Shown: positions 17,988 through 29,587 of the stretch, piece after piece
Numbering within the stretch: the first letter of the stretch is position 1
How the letters are laid out: each line of letters opens with the position of its first letter
Assembly: GCF_017894385.1 (NCBI RefSeq)
Contig: NZ_CP059560.1
Span: 2,046,001 to 2,110,000 of the forward strand
Direction of reading: 5' to 3'
Source: Aromatoleum petrolei
GTDB lineage: Bacteria > Pseudomonadota > Gammaproteobacteria > Burkholderiales > Rhodocyclaceae
Length of the DNA stretch: 64,000 nucleotides
Translations under genes and position numbers: made by a program
The notes under the pieces: model-generated
Databases searched by the model: none
The model's input: only the letters and a program-made list of their open reading frames with translations
What the model was told of the DNA's origin: nothing

Positions 17988-20002
17988 GCCAGCGCCTTTC
18001 TGCGTGTGTTCTTGGCTATCTTGACAGGATGGGCGTTGTTAGCCGTAATGAGCGGAGCGTTGGCCACATCCAGCCTAATCCGCGCACCAACTGACACCGC
18101 GGGGTCGTCCAGAATCGAAAGGAGAGCATTGACTCGCTCGACAGTTTCAATCTGATGTTTGACCCATGTATCCGCGCCGTAGTCCTCTTCGCTCAGCGCT
18201 TCTTGGGCTTGCCTCAAAAGGTACTCGGTCTCGCTCTTGAGCAGCCGCAGGTTCGCCTCCTTATGCTCCTCTCCCTTGATGCATTCGTGCTCTTCGCAGT
18301 TGATGCAGTCGCGGTACATCTGACACGGCTCACTCGCGAAGTCATGGGGGCACCAACCGAACTCCGTCGTGTGCGCAGCAGTGAGCCCCAGGCCTTTGAA
18401 CTCGCTCCGCGTCACGAGGCCCCTGCTCCCGCTGACGAGGGGCTCCAACTCAGACGTAAAGCCTTCCTTCAAGGCTCGACTGATGGGCGCCTGCACCTCC
18501 TCGGAGGTCCTGTGGTCGTAGGCGCGGTTCTGCGCCACATCCTTCCGACCAGAGAAAATCGCAATCTCGGTGCTGCTCAACCCCCCGGTTTGCGCAAGCA
18601 TGTTCAGGTAGTGGCGCAGACTGTGGCTCCGAAGCTGAATTGGTGACCCATCGTCCTCGGTGTAGGTGAAGCGCTCAAACATAGAGCTTCTATCCTCACG
18701 AGCCCCGAAGTGATTGGTGATAACACCTTCATCGACGCAGCTGAACATGCACAGATAAGTGGCCTTTTCCGAGTGCATCTCGTTGGTCCGCATCACGGCC
18801 ATAGCGTCTTGGCAAAGCAGTTCAGGAGCACCAGGCACGTACGGAAACGTTTCTGGAAGCATCGCGATGACTGCCCGTTCAACGTCTTCGAACAGGTAAC
18901 CGATACGACGCCCACCGAGAGGCTGCTGGGGCAACTTTTTGACAAGGCGAGCCCAGTTGACCGCGGAACTCTTCTCCGCCCTCCCACCCCACAGGATGAG
19001 ACCGATGTCATTCAACGTCAGGACCTCCTTACTCCTAAGGTGCGCGGCTTCGTCATGGAGGTACAGCTTCCTCGGGTTCGCGGTATACCAAGCGGCCAAC
19101 TGCTGGGCGGGGGTCGTCACCCGAAGAATATTCGCAACGGCTTGGCGGGCGATGGGCGCCATCTCAGACGGTAGCCACTTGACGGTGTCTTCAAAGCCCT
19201 TCGACCCCGCCCAGCGCAACCCGAGCTTTCCGTGATATTCGCCGTCACCCTCGACCACGCAGTTGCGCCGTAGCCGGAGTACTTCATTGATGCGCTCCGG
19301 CGCGCAGAGCATCAAAGCTGTCTCGCTAGCAACCAAGACATCTGCTGGCTTGAAGGCATCAAAGAAGATGCCCCCAAGAGCACGGAGCGCCGCTGCGGAC
19401 GGCAACTTGTCCTGGCGCGCCTTGAGGGCTTCCTTCGAGATGCGAGACCCCGTTTCCCCTGGCTTTTTGACTCCGTGCATCCAACGCTGTCGAAGCGAAA
19501 TGAAGCCCTTCGAGCGCATGAAGTCCGCGATAGATGCGAGTTGGCCTGCAATACGGTAGGCCACGCCCGCCGACACCTGCTTGGCGAGTTCGACCGCACA
19601 GTCCAGCACCGTTTCATCGACTGCCGTGGGCCGCGAGCCCTTGCTCGACTGACGCAAGGCCGCTTCCAAGCATCGCAGCGCGGCGATTCGTTGACTTTGC
19701 GACTCCACGGGATTCTTGTCGTGGAGATAAACAAGTGCCGCCTTTGCAAAGTCAAGGAACGGTTGGGGCAGGCTCGGCTCCGGTTTGTCTTTCTTTGCAG
19801 CCTCATGCGTGCTGAACACTGCCCTGTTGACCTTGTTCTGCCCTCTGAAGTAACCCAAATCCCAAACGTTGTTGTCGAATTGTGTGCTGGCGCCAAGCAC
19901 CTCAGAGTGCTTACAAAGCTCTATGAAGGCCTCGAGATTGGCCAAAGGCTCCAGTTCAGCCCGGGGGGTGAAGTTGAGGATGGGGGCATTGGGGCCGTTC
20001 AT
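17984..20002 (-). CDS. large tyrosine recombinase with C-terminal Cys cluster (third of trio)
   Basis: This 672-residue protein starts at 20002 in an ATGA overlap with the upstream recombinase. Readable tyrosine-recombinase residues are Arg237 (APERINEVLRL), a possible Lys268, His460-x-x-Arg463 (SHSLRHYLNMLA), Gly-Arg 485-486 in place of GH (FSGRKD) and nucleophile Tyr495 (NRAYDH). A Cys/His cluster follows (C551, C560, C566, C569, C574), probably zinc-binding. An N-terminal region of about 200 residues precedes the catalytic core. This type is found in Tn554-like and gamma-Mobile-Trio-like elements (the large GmtZ/VPA1269-type integrase, from memory). The frame extends open to 20119, but that part lacks a start site. 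Confidence 0.85.
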   Translation of the reverse strand: MNGPNAPILNFTPRAELEPLANLEAFIELCKHSEVLGASTQFDNNVWDLGYFRGQNKVNRAVFSTHEAAKKDKPEPSLPQPFLDFAKAALVYLHDKNPVESQSQRIAALRCLEAALRQSSKGSRPTAVDETVLDCAVELAKQVSAGVAYRIAGQLASIADFMRSKGFISLRQRWMHGVKKPGETGSRISKEALKARQDKLPSAAALRALGGIFFDAFKPADVLVASETALMLCAPERINEVLRLRRNCVVEGDGEYHGKLGLRWAGSKGFEDTVKWLPSEMAPIARQAVANILRVTTPAQQLAAWYTANPRKLYLHDEAAHLRSKEVLTLNDIGLILWGGRAEKSSAVNWARLVKKLPQQPLGGRRIGYLFEDVERAVIAMLPETFPYVPGAPELLCQDAMAVMRTNEMHSEKATYLCMFSCVDEGVITNHFGAREDRSSMFERFTYTEDDGSPIQLRSHSLRHYLNMLAQTGGLSSTEIAIFSGRKDVAQNRAYDHRTSEEVQAPISRALKEGFTSELEPLVSGSRGLVTRSEFKGLGLTAAHTTEFGWCPHDFASEPCQMYRDCINCEEHECIKGEEHKEANLRLLKSETEYLLRQAQEALSEEDYGADTWVKHQIETVERVNALLSILDDPAVSVGARIRLDVANAPLITANNAHPVKIAKNTRRKALA

Positions 20003-21531
20003 GCACCACCCCCCGTCGTGCCACGCTGCTGCCAAATTTCGGCGCACAGAGCGATGACTTCCTGGACCGCACGGATTGGCTCGTCGTTCACCGAAGCCAT
20101 TCGGTCGTCGGCCGACCACTTCTCACGCTCAGCATAGAGACGCTGAAGCACCTTTTCATGAGGAGCGTCGAGCCAGGGCTCGAATCGGAAGCACGAATAA
20201 CATGCCACTGGCTTGTTGAATGCGCAGCCGCCACCCTTGCCCGCGCAACTGCCGATAGGCGCTGGAGATACGCGGAAGTCAATAATGCGACTGCCGGGAG
20301 CGCCTTTTTGGGTGCTGCTCTCTTCACCTTCGACTAATTGCCCCTTGAAAGCCCGAGCGAGCGGGGCGAGCAATGTGCCCATCGTCCTGTCCAGGTTCTC
20401 GACTATCTTCGGTGAGTTCGCAACGTACACCTCAACGTTTTGAAGGTCAGCATGGCCTAGGCGGTTCGCGATGAGCACCTTGCTTGCACCTTCCTCCGCC
20501 AGTCGGGTACCGAACGTGTAGCGGAACCGCTTGGGCGTCAATGGCGTCGGCGCGAAGTCAAGTCTCGGCGTTGGGGGCGCAATGTCTGCCATTTGCGTTT
20601 TGAAGCATTGCGACAGAGCACTGGGGATGCAATGCCCATAGAACAGGTCGTCTTTTGCACGAAGTTGCTTTCTAGGCCTTCGCGGCATGACTAGTTCCGA
20701 GGGAAAGAATGCCGATTCTTGCTCATAGCCCTCCGCCCGCAATCCACTTATGTAGTCAGACATGAGCCGTGCGGTTTGGGGGCTGATGTCAAACTGCAGG
20801 AAGCTAGACCGCATGTGTTCCTCTCTCGTCTTCGCCTGCGGCAAGCTGAGGACTGCGGTGGCGCAATCAAAGTCAAGAATTTTGAGAGATGCGTACTGGG
20901 AAATGCGGCCCCCGCACGCAAGCAAGAGTCGCGTTAACAGGACCGTCCACAGCGGAAGCTCACCTCGCCCGTAGGCCGCGTTCACCGCCGAGTACAAAGC
21001 GGTGTATTCCCCCTCGCTGAACGGGCCTGCGACCGGATTTCTTGTTCGTACGGCCTCTCCCTTTTTGTTCCCAGGCTTCCGCCGCTCTTCCAGGTATGTG
21101 GCGCACTCCGGCTCGACGCCAGGCAACCCCAAGGCCACCCATTTCTGCAGCAGTCCATTGAGAGTCCCAAGCCGACCCACCTCGTGAGGCGACAACCTGG
21201 CCGCATAGTTCGAGATATGCTGCGCGTTTATTGGCCCATCTGGGCATTTCTGGATAATGTCCACAAAGTGCGAGAATGACTTTTGGAGATTCGAGACGTG
21301 CGAAGATGAGTGGCCCTTGACGTAAGGAATCAACGCCTGCTTTAGCGAAGGGACGAAGACTTCAAATCCGTTGCTGTAACGGCGAAAGTCCAATCGCGCG
21401 TCATAAGGCCCATCAGCCCACTCCCACACGTCGCCCCGTGGGTCGAAGCTAGCGCCGCTGCGGGTGAAGACGCGCTGCGGCAGCGTGGTAACTAGCGCAG
21501 AGAAAGACCGAAGCTCAGTTTTCTGGGACAT
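19999..21531 (-). CDS. tyrosine recombinase, TnpB-like (second of trio)
   Basis: This is a 510-residue protein. The catalytic-domain residues are Arg209 (LLACGGRISQYASLK), Lys234, the box II segment PKRFRYTFGT (Arg337, with Lys334 where His is usual), LGHADLQN (Gly-His 359-360) and Tyr369 (EVYVAN). A compact C-terminal cysteine motif follows (C429, C436, C444, C447: CxxxxxxCxxxxxxxCxxC), then FRFEPW, as seen in TnpB-type recombinases. It overlaps the upstream recombinase gene by 17 bases and the downstream one by 4, so the three are co-translated. It likely acts with the other two in site-specific integration and excision. Confidence 0.87.
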   Translation of the reverse strand: MSQKTELRSFSALVTTLPQRVFTRSGASFDPRGDVWEWADGPYDARLDFRRYSNGFEVFVPSLKQALIPYVKGHSSSHVSNLQKSFSHFVDIIQKCPDGPINAQHISNYAARLSPHEVGRLGTLNGLLQKWVALGLPGVEPECATYLEERRKPGNKKGEAVRTRNPVAGPFSEGEYTALYSAVNAAYGRGELPLWTVLLTRLLLACGGRISQYASLKILDFDCATAVLSLPQAKTREEHMRSSFLQFDISPQTARLMSDYISGLRAEGYEQESAFFPSELVMPRRPRKQLRAKDDLFYGHCIPSALSQCFKTQMADIAPPTPRLDFAPTPLTPKRFRYTFGTRLAEEGASKVLIANRLGHADLQNVEVYVANSPKIVENLDRTMGTLLAPLARAFKGQLVEGEESSTQKGAPGSRIIDFRVSPAPIGSCAGKGGGCAFNKPVACYSCFRFEPWLDAPHEKVLQRLYAEREKWSADDRMASVNDEPIRAVQEVIALCAEIWQQRGTTGGGA

Positions 21532-22771
21532 CTAGCTGTTCCTGTAATTTCAGAGCGAGCTCTCGACCTTTTCGGCTCGTGAATTTACGAGTGTAGAATG
21601 CAGCAGACTGCGACTTATAGACCCAGCCCTGTTGTTCATTCCGGGCCATCTCTGCGAGAGCGTCCTGCAGGCCCATCAATTCAGCCTGCTCGGAGAAGCG
21701 CTCGTTCCAAGTGTGCCGCATGACATGGCTCGTCAGCCGGACCGGCAGACCTGGGCAGGCTTCGCGAAGTTGCGCAAATATCTTGTCGATGCTCTTCAAG
21801 GACAAAGGCTGTCCGTCGTCTGCGACGATGAGCTGGGGATACTTGCGAGCCACTTTAATTTTGTTTCGGTCATCCCTGATATAGCGCCAGACGGCTTTGA
21901 TGATGGCTGGCCGCAACTCCAAGATTCGGTCGTTGGTCTTCGTGCTTGCTTCGATGCGACGGGGGTCCTCTATTGCATCGGCCCGACGGAGAACGCGCAG
22001 TTGCGGCAGGCGTTGCTCCAAATCGCGAATCTGCAGACCAAGCAGTTCGCCACGACGCATACCTGTGGCGAGCAAGAGCACAATAATCAGCCAGTTCCGC
22101 CGACGGACGAATCCTCGCTCCCAAGGGTTGTCAGGCGAATCAGGGTGAACCAGTTTAACGAGCCGGTCTTGGTCCTCCTTTGAGAGCCCCTCTCGCGCGC
22201 CGACCTTGGCCCTTTTGGATACTTGAGGCACCTGGGCGCGAAATACTTTAAGTGCGTCAGCACTCTCGCTCTTAAGCGAGTTTCCTTGAAGCGCTGGCAG
22301 AGTCGCGGCGTAATAGGTGGCGAGAAACTCCAAGTAGCTCGCCATGTACCGGATGCGTGACGCCTGAGTCGCCACATCCACGGCCTTGACCTCCTCGATT
22401 GCGACTTTACGGCGCATCCGGATTCGCTTCATATCAACGACGTTGGACGGACCGGGCTCGCCGACATCCTCAAGGGAAAGGTCGGCGACGTGATACTGAG
22501 CCGCATCCGCCAATCGGTTGAGTTCGGGCACCGTCAAGAATTGCCCCCGCCTCAACCGTTCAAGCAGGTCAACACGAGCCTTGGCCAGTTCCCGGTAGAG
22601 CAGCGCCAAGATGGTGCAGACGCCATGAATGGTGTTAGCAGCGCGCCCACGTCTGCGGAACGTTGCCAAGTACAGCGTTACTTCGTGGACAGGCAGACCA
22701 CCTGGCCGACTTAGAACGGAGTGGCGCTCCCCGTTTCGGAACCGGACACGCTTTGCGACGAATCTCGTCAT
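21515..22771 (-). CDS. tyrosine recombinase, TnpA-like (first of trio)
   Basis: This 418-residue protein is the promoter-proximal gene of the element operon. Catalytic residues are Arg239 (LLLATGMRRGELLGL), Lys278 (ASTKTND), His349-x-x-Arg352 (SHVMRHTWNERF), Trp383 at the His/Trp III position (QQGWVYKS) and nucleophile Tyr393 (AAFYTRKF). A SAM-like N-terminal arm-binding/core-binding region spans about residues 20-160. The start at 22771 is preceded by GGTGGG. It has the most complete catalytic set of the three, so it is the best candidate for the main strand-cleaving enzyme. Confidence 0.9.
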   Translation of the reverse strand: MTRFVAKRVRFRNGERHSVLSRPGGLPVHEVTLYLATFRRRGRAANTIHGVCTILALLYRELAKARVDLLERLRRGQFLTVPELNRLADAAQYHVADLSLEDVGEPGPSNVVDMKRIRMRRKVAIEEVKAVDVATQASRIRYMASYLEFLATYYAATLPALQGNSLKSESADALKVFRAQVPQVSKRAKVGAREGLSKEDQDRLVKLVHPDSPDNPWERGFVRRRNWLIIVLLLATGMRRGELLGLQIRDLEQRLPQLRVLRRADAIEDPRRIEASTKTNDRILELRPAIIKAVWRYIRDDRNKIKVARKYPQLIVADDGQPLSLKSIDKIFAQLREACPGLPVRLTSHVMRHTWNERFSEQAELMGLQDALAEMARNEQQGWVYKSQSAAFYTRKFTSRKGRELALKLQEQLDVPEN

Positions 22772-22852
22772 CTACCCACCGTTTTTACAAAGTAGTAGTT
22801 ATCCCCTGAGCACCAGTACACCACAAAATAGAACGTTGGTAAAGCGTAAACT
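22772..22852. other. right end of the element (approximate)
   Basis: This AT-rich stretch lies between the first recombinase gene and the ssb terminator. It should contain the element end and the operon promoter. I could not identify a convincing -35/-10 pair or an inverted partner of the left end; GTTTAC occurs near both ends in opposite orientation but is too short to claim. Confidence 0.4.
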
Positions 22853-22888
22853 AAAAAAGCCTGCACCCTTGCGGAGTGCAGGCTTTCA
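22853..22888 (-). terminator. ssb intrinsic terminator
   Basis: An 11-bp perfect stem (AAAGCCTGCAC and its complement, nine-base loop) is followed on the minus strand by TTTTTTAG, about 30 bases after the ssb stop. It marks the chromosomal side of the element insertion. Confidence 0.9.
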
Positions 22889-22915
22889 ATCAACAAAAAT
22901 GCTGCAAGGTGGGTT

Positions 22916-23404
22916 CTAGAACGGGATATCGTCGTCGAAGTCGCCGAACCCGCCGCCGCCCGACTGGCTCGGCGCCTTCTGCGCGGGCGCCTGCTGCGGG
23001 GCCTGGCGCGCCGGTGCGGACGGGGCCTCGTAGCCACCGCCCATTGGCGCATCGCCACCGCCGCCACCCTGACGCGAACCCAGCATCTTCATCTCGTCGC
23101 CGCGGATCTCGGTCGTGTAGCGGTCCTGGCCGTCCTTGTCCTGCCACTTGCGCGTCTGCAGGCGCCCCTCGACGTAGATCTGGCTACCCTTGCGCAAGTA
23201 CTGCGCGGCGATCTCGGCCAACCGCCCGAAGAACACCACGCGGTGCCACTCGGTCGCCTCCTTGCGCTCGCCGCTCTGCTTGTCCTTCCACGTCTCGGTC
23301 GTCGCCACGGTGATGTTGCAGATCGCGTCGCCACTCGGCGCATAGCGGGTTTCCGGATCGCGGCCCAGGTTGCCGATCAGGATGACTTTGTTCAGGGAAG
23401 CCAT
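22916..23404 (-). CDS. ssb: single-stranded DNA-binding protein
   Basis: This 162-residue SSB has an OB-fold at residues 1-110 ([35 protein letters not shown]), a Gly/Pro/Gln-rich linker and the acidic tail DFDDDIPF that recruits replication and repair partners. It coats single-stranded DNA in replication, recombination and repair. It follows the MFS gene on the same strand, near uvrA, an arrangement common in betaproteobacteria. The element lies just beyond its terminator, leaving ssb intact. Confidence 0.97.
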   Translation of the reverse strand: MASLNKVILIGNLGRDPETRYAPSGDAICNITVATTETWKDKQSGERKEATEWHRVVFFGRLAEIAAQYLRKGSQIYVEGRLQTRKWQDKDGQDRYTTEIRGDEMKMLGSRQGGGGGDAPMGGGYEAPSAPARQAPQQAPAQKAPSQSGGGGFGDFDDDIPF

Positions 23405-23428
23405 GAGGTTCTCCTCCGATGTTTCAGG

Positions 23429-24637
23429 TTAGTGTGCCGCCGACGCCGGCGTCACACGGCGGGCGGGCGGATTCATTGAGGCTGCCAGCAGCAGCCAGAT
23501 CACGGCGAGCACGCCGCACACGAGGTTCACGGCGCCGCTGCCAAAGTGCTCGGCCAGCCAGCCCCCCAGCATGCCGCCGATGAACAGCCCGGCCGACTGC
23601 AGGGTGTTGTACAGGCCCAGCGCCGTTCCTTTCGCGTGCGCCGGCGCCACCTTGGAGATCCACGACGGCAGGATCGCCTCGAGTACGTTGAAGGCGACGA
23701 AGAACAACGTCAGCCACAGTCCCAGCGTCACGGCGCTCTCGCCGAAGGCGAAGAGTCCCGCCTGCACGATCACCAGCAGGGCGACCGCAGCGCCGAACAC
23801 CTGCTTCATGCGGTTGCGCCGCTCCGCGACGATCACCGCCGGCACCATCGCCGCGAACGACAGCACGACCGCCGGCAGATAGACCTTCCAGTGCTCCGGC
23901 AGCGGCAGGTTCGCACCGCTCACCAGCGCGGCCGGCACCATCACCCACATCGCCGTCTGGATCAGGTGCAGCACGAATACCCCGACGTTCAACCGCATCA
24001 GCTGGCCGTCGCGGAACACCTCGCCGAACAACCCGGTCGGCGCGCGCGGCACTGGCGGCGCAGCCGGCACCACGTAAAGCACCACACCGATCGCCGCGGC
24101 CGCGAGGATGGCCGTCAGCCAGAAGATCCCGCTCATGCCAATCGCATTATACAGAAGCGGCGCCGCCACCATCGACAGCGCGAACACCAGCCCGATGCTG
24201 GAGCCGATCATCGCCATCACCTTGGTGCGGTGCTGGTCGCGCGTCAGATCCGCCGCGAGCGCGGTGACCGCCGCCGAGATCGCGCCGGCGCCCTGCAGCA
24301 CCCGCCCCGCGATCACCGTCCCGATGTCGCTGGCGACCGCCGCGACGGCGCTGCCGATCACGAACAGCACGAGTCCGAACACGATCACCGGCTTGCGCCC
24401 GAAGCGGTCCGAGGCCACGCCGTAGGCCATCTGCAGAAAGGCCTGCGTCAGCCCGTAGGCACCGATCGCCAACCCGACCAGGGTCAGGTTGTCACCCCCG
24501 GGAAGCTGATGCGCGTGCACCGAGAACACCGGCAGGATCAGGAACAGCCCGAGCATGCGCAGCGCGAAGATCGCCGCAAGGCTCGCGCCCGCCCGGCGTT
24601 CTGCGGGGGTCATCGGATCGTGCTCGGGTCGGGCCAT
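23429..24637 (-). CDS. MFS transporter (YajR-like, 12 TM)
   Basis: This 402-residue protein has twelve predicted helices and the MFS motif A in loop 2-3 ([13 protein letters not shown], about residues 73-85). A central charged loop divides two six-helix bundles. It belongs to the drug:H+ antiporter-like group found between ssb and uvrA in many betaproteobacteria. It lacks the C-terminal YAM domain of E. coli YajR. The substrate is unknown. It is divergent from uvrA and probably shares a transcript with ssb (24-base gap). An alternative start is the ATG at 24613. Confidence 0.9.
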   Translation of the reverse strand: MARPEHDPMTPAERRAGASLAAIFALRMLGLFLILPVFSVHAHQLPGGDNLTLVGLAIGAYGLTQAFLQMAYGVASDRFGRKPVIVFGLVLFVIGSAVAAVASDIGTVIAGRVLQGAGAISAAVTALAADLTRDQHRTKVMAMIGSSIGLVFALSMVAAPLLYNAIGMSGIFWLTAILAAAAIGVVLYVVPAAPPVPRAPTGLFGEVFRDGQLMRLNVGVFVLHLIQTAMWVMVPAALVSGANLPLPEHWKVYLPAVVLSFAAMVPAVIVAERRNRMKQVFGAAVALLVIVQAGLFAFGESAVTLGLWLTLFFVAFNVLEAILPSWISKVAPAHAKGTALGLYNTLQSAGLFIGGMLGGWLAEHFGSGAVNLVCGVLAVIWLLLAASMNPPARRVTPASAAH

Positions 24638-24689
24638 CGTTCTCAGGGCTGAAACAAAACGGCGATTCTAGCACCCGTCGCCCGCCGGT

Positions 24690-24719
24690 TTGGCTTGCGT
24701 CGACGTTCTCTCGTATAGT
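24690..24719 (+). promoter_or_regulatory. candidate sigma-70 promoter of uvrA
   Basis: TTGGCT and TATAGT are separated by 18 bases on the plus strand, 29 bases before the uvrA start. I see no obvious LexA box (CTG-N10-CAG) in the divergent spacer. Confidence 0.55.
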
Positions 24720-24747
24720 GGCGCGTTACCCTTCGTCAGCCCGCCCC

Positions 24748-27582
<2,835 letters not shown>

Positions 27583-27693
27583 ATACAGCAACGTGGGTAT
27601 TCGCGCTTACAATTTGAAGCGAAACCACCGCGAGTATTCCGGACAATACGGCGACCGCCGCGAGGCGCCGCCCGCAAAATCAAGGAGAAGCTC

Positions 27694-27993
27694 ATGCCCG
27701 CAGTCCCGAATGACGTACAGGCCGTCTTCCTCGACCGCATCGAACGTCGCGTCAAGATCCTGAAGACCCTTCTGGACGCCGGCCTGGGCGTCTATCAAGC
27801 GGCGGAGGAGCCGCAGCGCAAGCGCGCAATCGAACAAGTCGTGCGCCTCACCGCACGCACGAGCGAACTCCCGCAACTGACCCCCGAGACGTTGGCGAAG
27901 GCCTGCGCGATCGTCGCCGCCCATCTCGAACCGATGCAGAAAGTCCTTCCGCACGACGTCCAGTACCGCAATCGCCTGCGCAAGTCCTGGTGA
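27694..27993 (+). CDS. small conserved-looking hypothetical protein
   Basis: This 99-residue, largely helical soluble protein has no Cys cluster and no membrane segment; its C-terminus is basic (RNRLRKSW). AAGGAGAAG lies a few bases before the ATG at 27694, which supports translation. It is 111 bases downstream of uvrA and convergent with galE. I do not recognise a domain, and no function is proposed. Confidence 0.75.
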   Translation: MPAVPNDVQAVFLDRIERRVKILKTLLDAGLGVYQAAEEPQRKRAIEQVVRLTARTSELPQLTPETLAKACAIVAAHLEPMQKVLPHDVQYRNRLRKSW

Positions 27994-28038
27994 GCGGGCA
28001 CCCGCCGTCGGGACCGGACGCCGCGCCCCGCCTGCCCT

Positions 28039-29058
28039 TCAGTCCGGATAGCCCTCGGGATTCTGCGACTGCCACCGCCACGCATCGCGGCACATCGCAT
28101 CGAGATCGTATCGCGGCCGCCACCCGAACATCTTCTCCGCCAGGCTGGCATCGGCCCAGCACGCCGCAACGTCACCCGGCCGACGCGCCACGATACGGTA
28201 GGGGACCTTCCGACCCGACGCGCGCTCGAAGGCCTGCGCCACCTCCAGCACGCTGTACCCCCGCCCGGTTCCGAGGTTCACACAACTCACCCCCGGCAGG
28301 CCTTCCATGCGCTCGACCGCCGCAACATGCCCTGCGGCGAGATCGACGACATGGATATAGTCGCGGACCCCGGTCCCGTCAGACGTCGGGTAATCCCCCC
28401 CGAACACCTGCAACTCCTTCAACTTCCCGACTGCAACCTGGCTCACATAGGGCATGAGGTTGTTCGGAATCCCGTTGGGATCCTCGCCGATCAGCCCGGT
28501 TTGATGGGCCCCCACCGGATTGAAATACCGCAGGAGCGCCACATGCCAGCGCGGATCAGCGGCGACGAGATCGCGCAGCATATCCTCGCACATGAGTTTC
28601 GTACGCCCATACGGGTTCGTCGCCCCGACCGGAAAGTCCTCGCGGATCGGCACCGACGCCGGATCCCCGTAGACGGTCGCCGAGGAGCTGAAGACCAGTC
28701 GGCGCACCCCCGCGGCATCCATCGCCGCGAGGAGCGCGAACAGTCCGCCAATGTTGTTCTCGTAGTACGCAAGCGGTTTCGCCACCGACTCGCCCACGGC
28801 CTTCAGTGCGGCGAAATGGACAACGGCATCGACGGGCCGTTCGGCGAACACCCGTGCCAATGCGGCCGCATCGCGAACGTCAGCGCGATAGAACCCGCCC
28901 AAGGTCCTGCCCGCAATCTGTTCCACCCGATCCAGCGCGGCGCGCTTGCTGTTGCACAGATTGTCGACGACCACGACATCGTGCCCCGCCTCCAGCAAGG
29001 CCACACACGTATGCGATCCGATATACCCGGCCCCGCCAGTCACCAGCACCGTACTCAA
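28039..29058 (-). CDS. galE: UDP-glucose 4-epimerase
   Basis: This 339-residue short-chain dehydrogenase/reductase has the NAD-binding GGAGYIGSHT (residues 8-17), catalytic Ser/Thr (SSSATVYG, about 121-128) and Y-x-x-x-K (YGRTK, about 149-153). The NNLMPYV and GTGVRDYIHVVDLA segments are typical of GalE. It interconverts UDP-glucose and UDP-galactose for surface polysaccharide and lipopolysaccharide precursors. It lies downstream of the rplQ terminator on the same strand, so it is probably expressed separately. Confidence 0.95.
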   Translation of the reverse strand: MSTVLVTGGAGYIGSHTCVALLEAGHDVVVVDNLCNSKRAALDRVEQIAGRTLGGFYRADVRDAAALARVFAERPVDAVVHFAALKAVGESVAKPLAYYENNIGGLFALLAAMDAAGVRRLVFSSSATVYGDPASVPIREDFPVGATNPYGRTKLMCEDMLRDLVAADPRWHVALLRYFNPVGAHQTGLIGEDPNGIPNNLMPYVSQVAVGKLKELQVFGGDYPTSDGTGVRDYIHVVDLAAGHVAAVERMEGLPGVSCVNLGTGRGYSVLEVAQAFERASGRKVPYRIVARRPGDVAACWADASLAEKMFGWRPRYDLDAMCRDAWRWQSQNPEGYPD

Positions 29059-29095
29059 GACAATCCTCCCGAACGCACATCACAGACATAGCCGC

Positions 29096-29124
29096 AAAAA
29101 AAATGGGCCGTTAGACGGCCCATT
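29096..29124 (-). terminator. terminator of the ribosomal alpha operon (after rplQ)
   Basis: A 10-bp stem (AATGGGCCGT with its complement, three-base loop) is followed on the minus strand by eight Ts. It lies about 30 bases after the rplQ stop and closes the 32-kb translation/transcription block. Confidence 0.93.
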
Positions 29125-29155
29125 TTCGATCACGCGATGGTCGCGATGCGAATAT

Positions 29156-29560
29156 TTACGCAGCTGCGGCTTCCTGCACGTCGGCAGCCACGTCGCCCTC
29201 GGCTGGACGATCCAGCAGCTCGACCAGCGCCATCGGCGCGTTGTCGCCGTCGCGGAAGCCGAACTTCAGGATGCGCAGATAGCCGCCGTTGCGGGCGGCA
29301 AAACGCGGGCCCAGTTCGTCGAACAGCTTCACGACCATGTCGCGGTCGCGCAGGCGGCTGAACGCCAGACGACGGTTCGACAGGCTGGGCTTCTTGCCCA
29401 GGGTGATCAGCGGCTCGACCACGCGGCGCAGTTCCTTGGCCTTGGGCAGAGTCGTCTTGATGACTTCGTGACGCAGCAGCGAATTGGCCATGTTGCGGAA
29501 CATCGCCTGACGATGCGCGCTGGTACGGTTAAGCTTGCGAAGACCGTTGCGGTGACGCAT
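29156..29560 (-). CDS. rplQ: 50S ribosomal protein L17
   Basis: This 134-residue protein has the characteristic [24 protein letters not shown] start and [24 protein letters not shown] core. L17 lies near the peptide exit tunnel on the solvent side of the large subunit. It is the last gene of the alpha operon, 27 bases after rpoA. The Ala/Glu-rich C-terminal tail (VQEAAAA) is slightly longer than in E. coli. Confidence 0.98.
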   Translation of the reverse strand: MRHRNGLRKLNRTSAHRQAMFRNMANSLLRHEVIKTTLPKAKELRRVVEPLITLGKKPSLSNRRLAFSRLRDRDMVVKLFDELGPRFAARNGGYLRILKFGFRDGDNAPMALVELLDRPAEGDVAADVQEAAAA

Positions 29561-29587
29561 TTCTATTCCTCACTCAACTGAGTCCAC

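Larger units (their letters stand above)
12062..22852. mobile_element. integrative element with three tyrosine recombinases, RecD-like helicase and unknown cargo (limits approximate)
   Basis: About 10.8 kb between the acx control region and the ssb terminator is visibly lower in GC than both flanks. It encodes a six-gene minus-strand operon: recombinases of 418, 510 and 672 residues, proteins of 144 and 147 residues, and a 761-residue helicase, with overlapping or abutting reading frames. Two further genes lie at the left. A trio of unlike recombinases recalls Tn554-type tnpA/tnpB/tnpC elements and the gamma-Mobile-Trio elements known to carry defence or offence cargo. I saw no clear terminal inverted repeats or flanking direct repeats, so the ends are set by composition and by the terminators at about 12061 and 22853. 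Confidence 0.75.

Noticed and set aside
20003..20119. Upstream extension of the 672-residue recombinase
   Set aside because: There is no ribosome-binding site, it overlaps the preceding recombinase, and the ATGA overlap at 20002 gives a natural coupled start.
12062..22852. Attachment-site direct repeats or terminal inverted repeats
   Set aside because: I compared both ends by eye on both strands and found only matches of six to eight bases, which are expected by chance.
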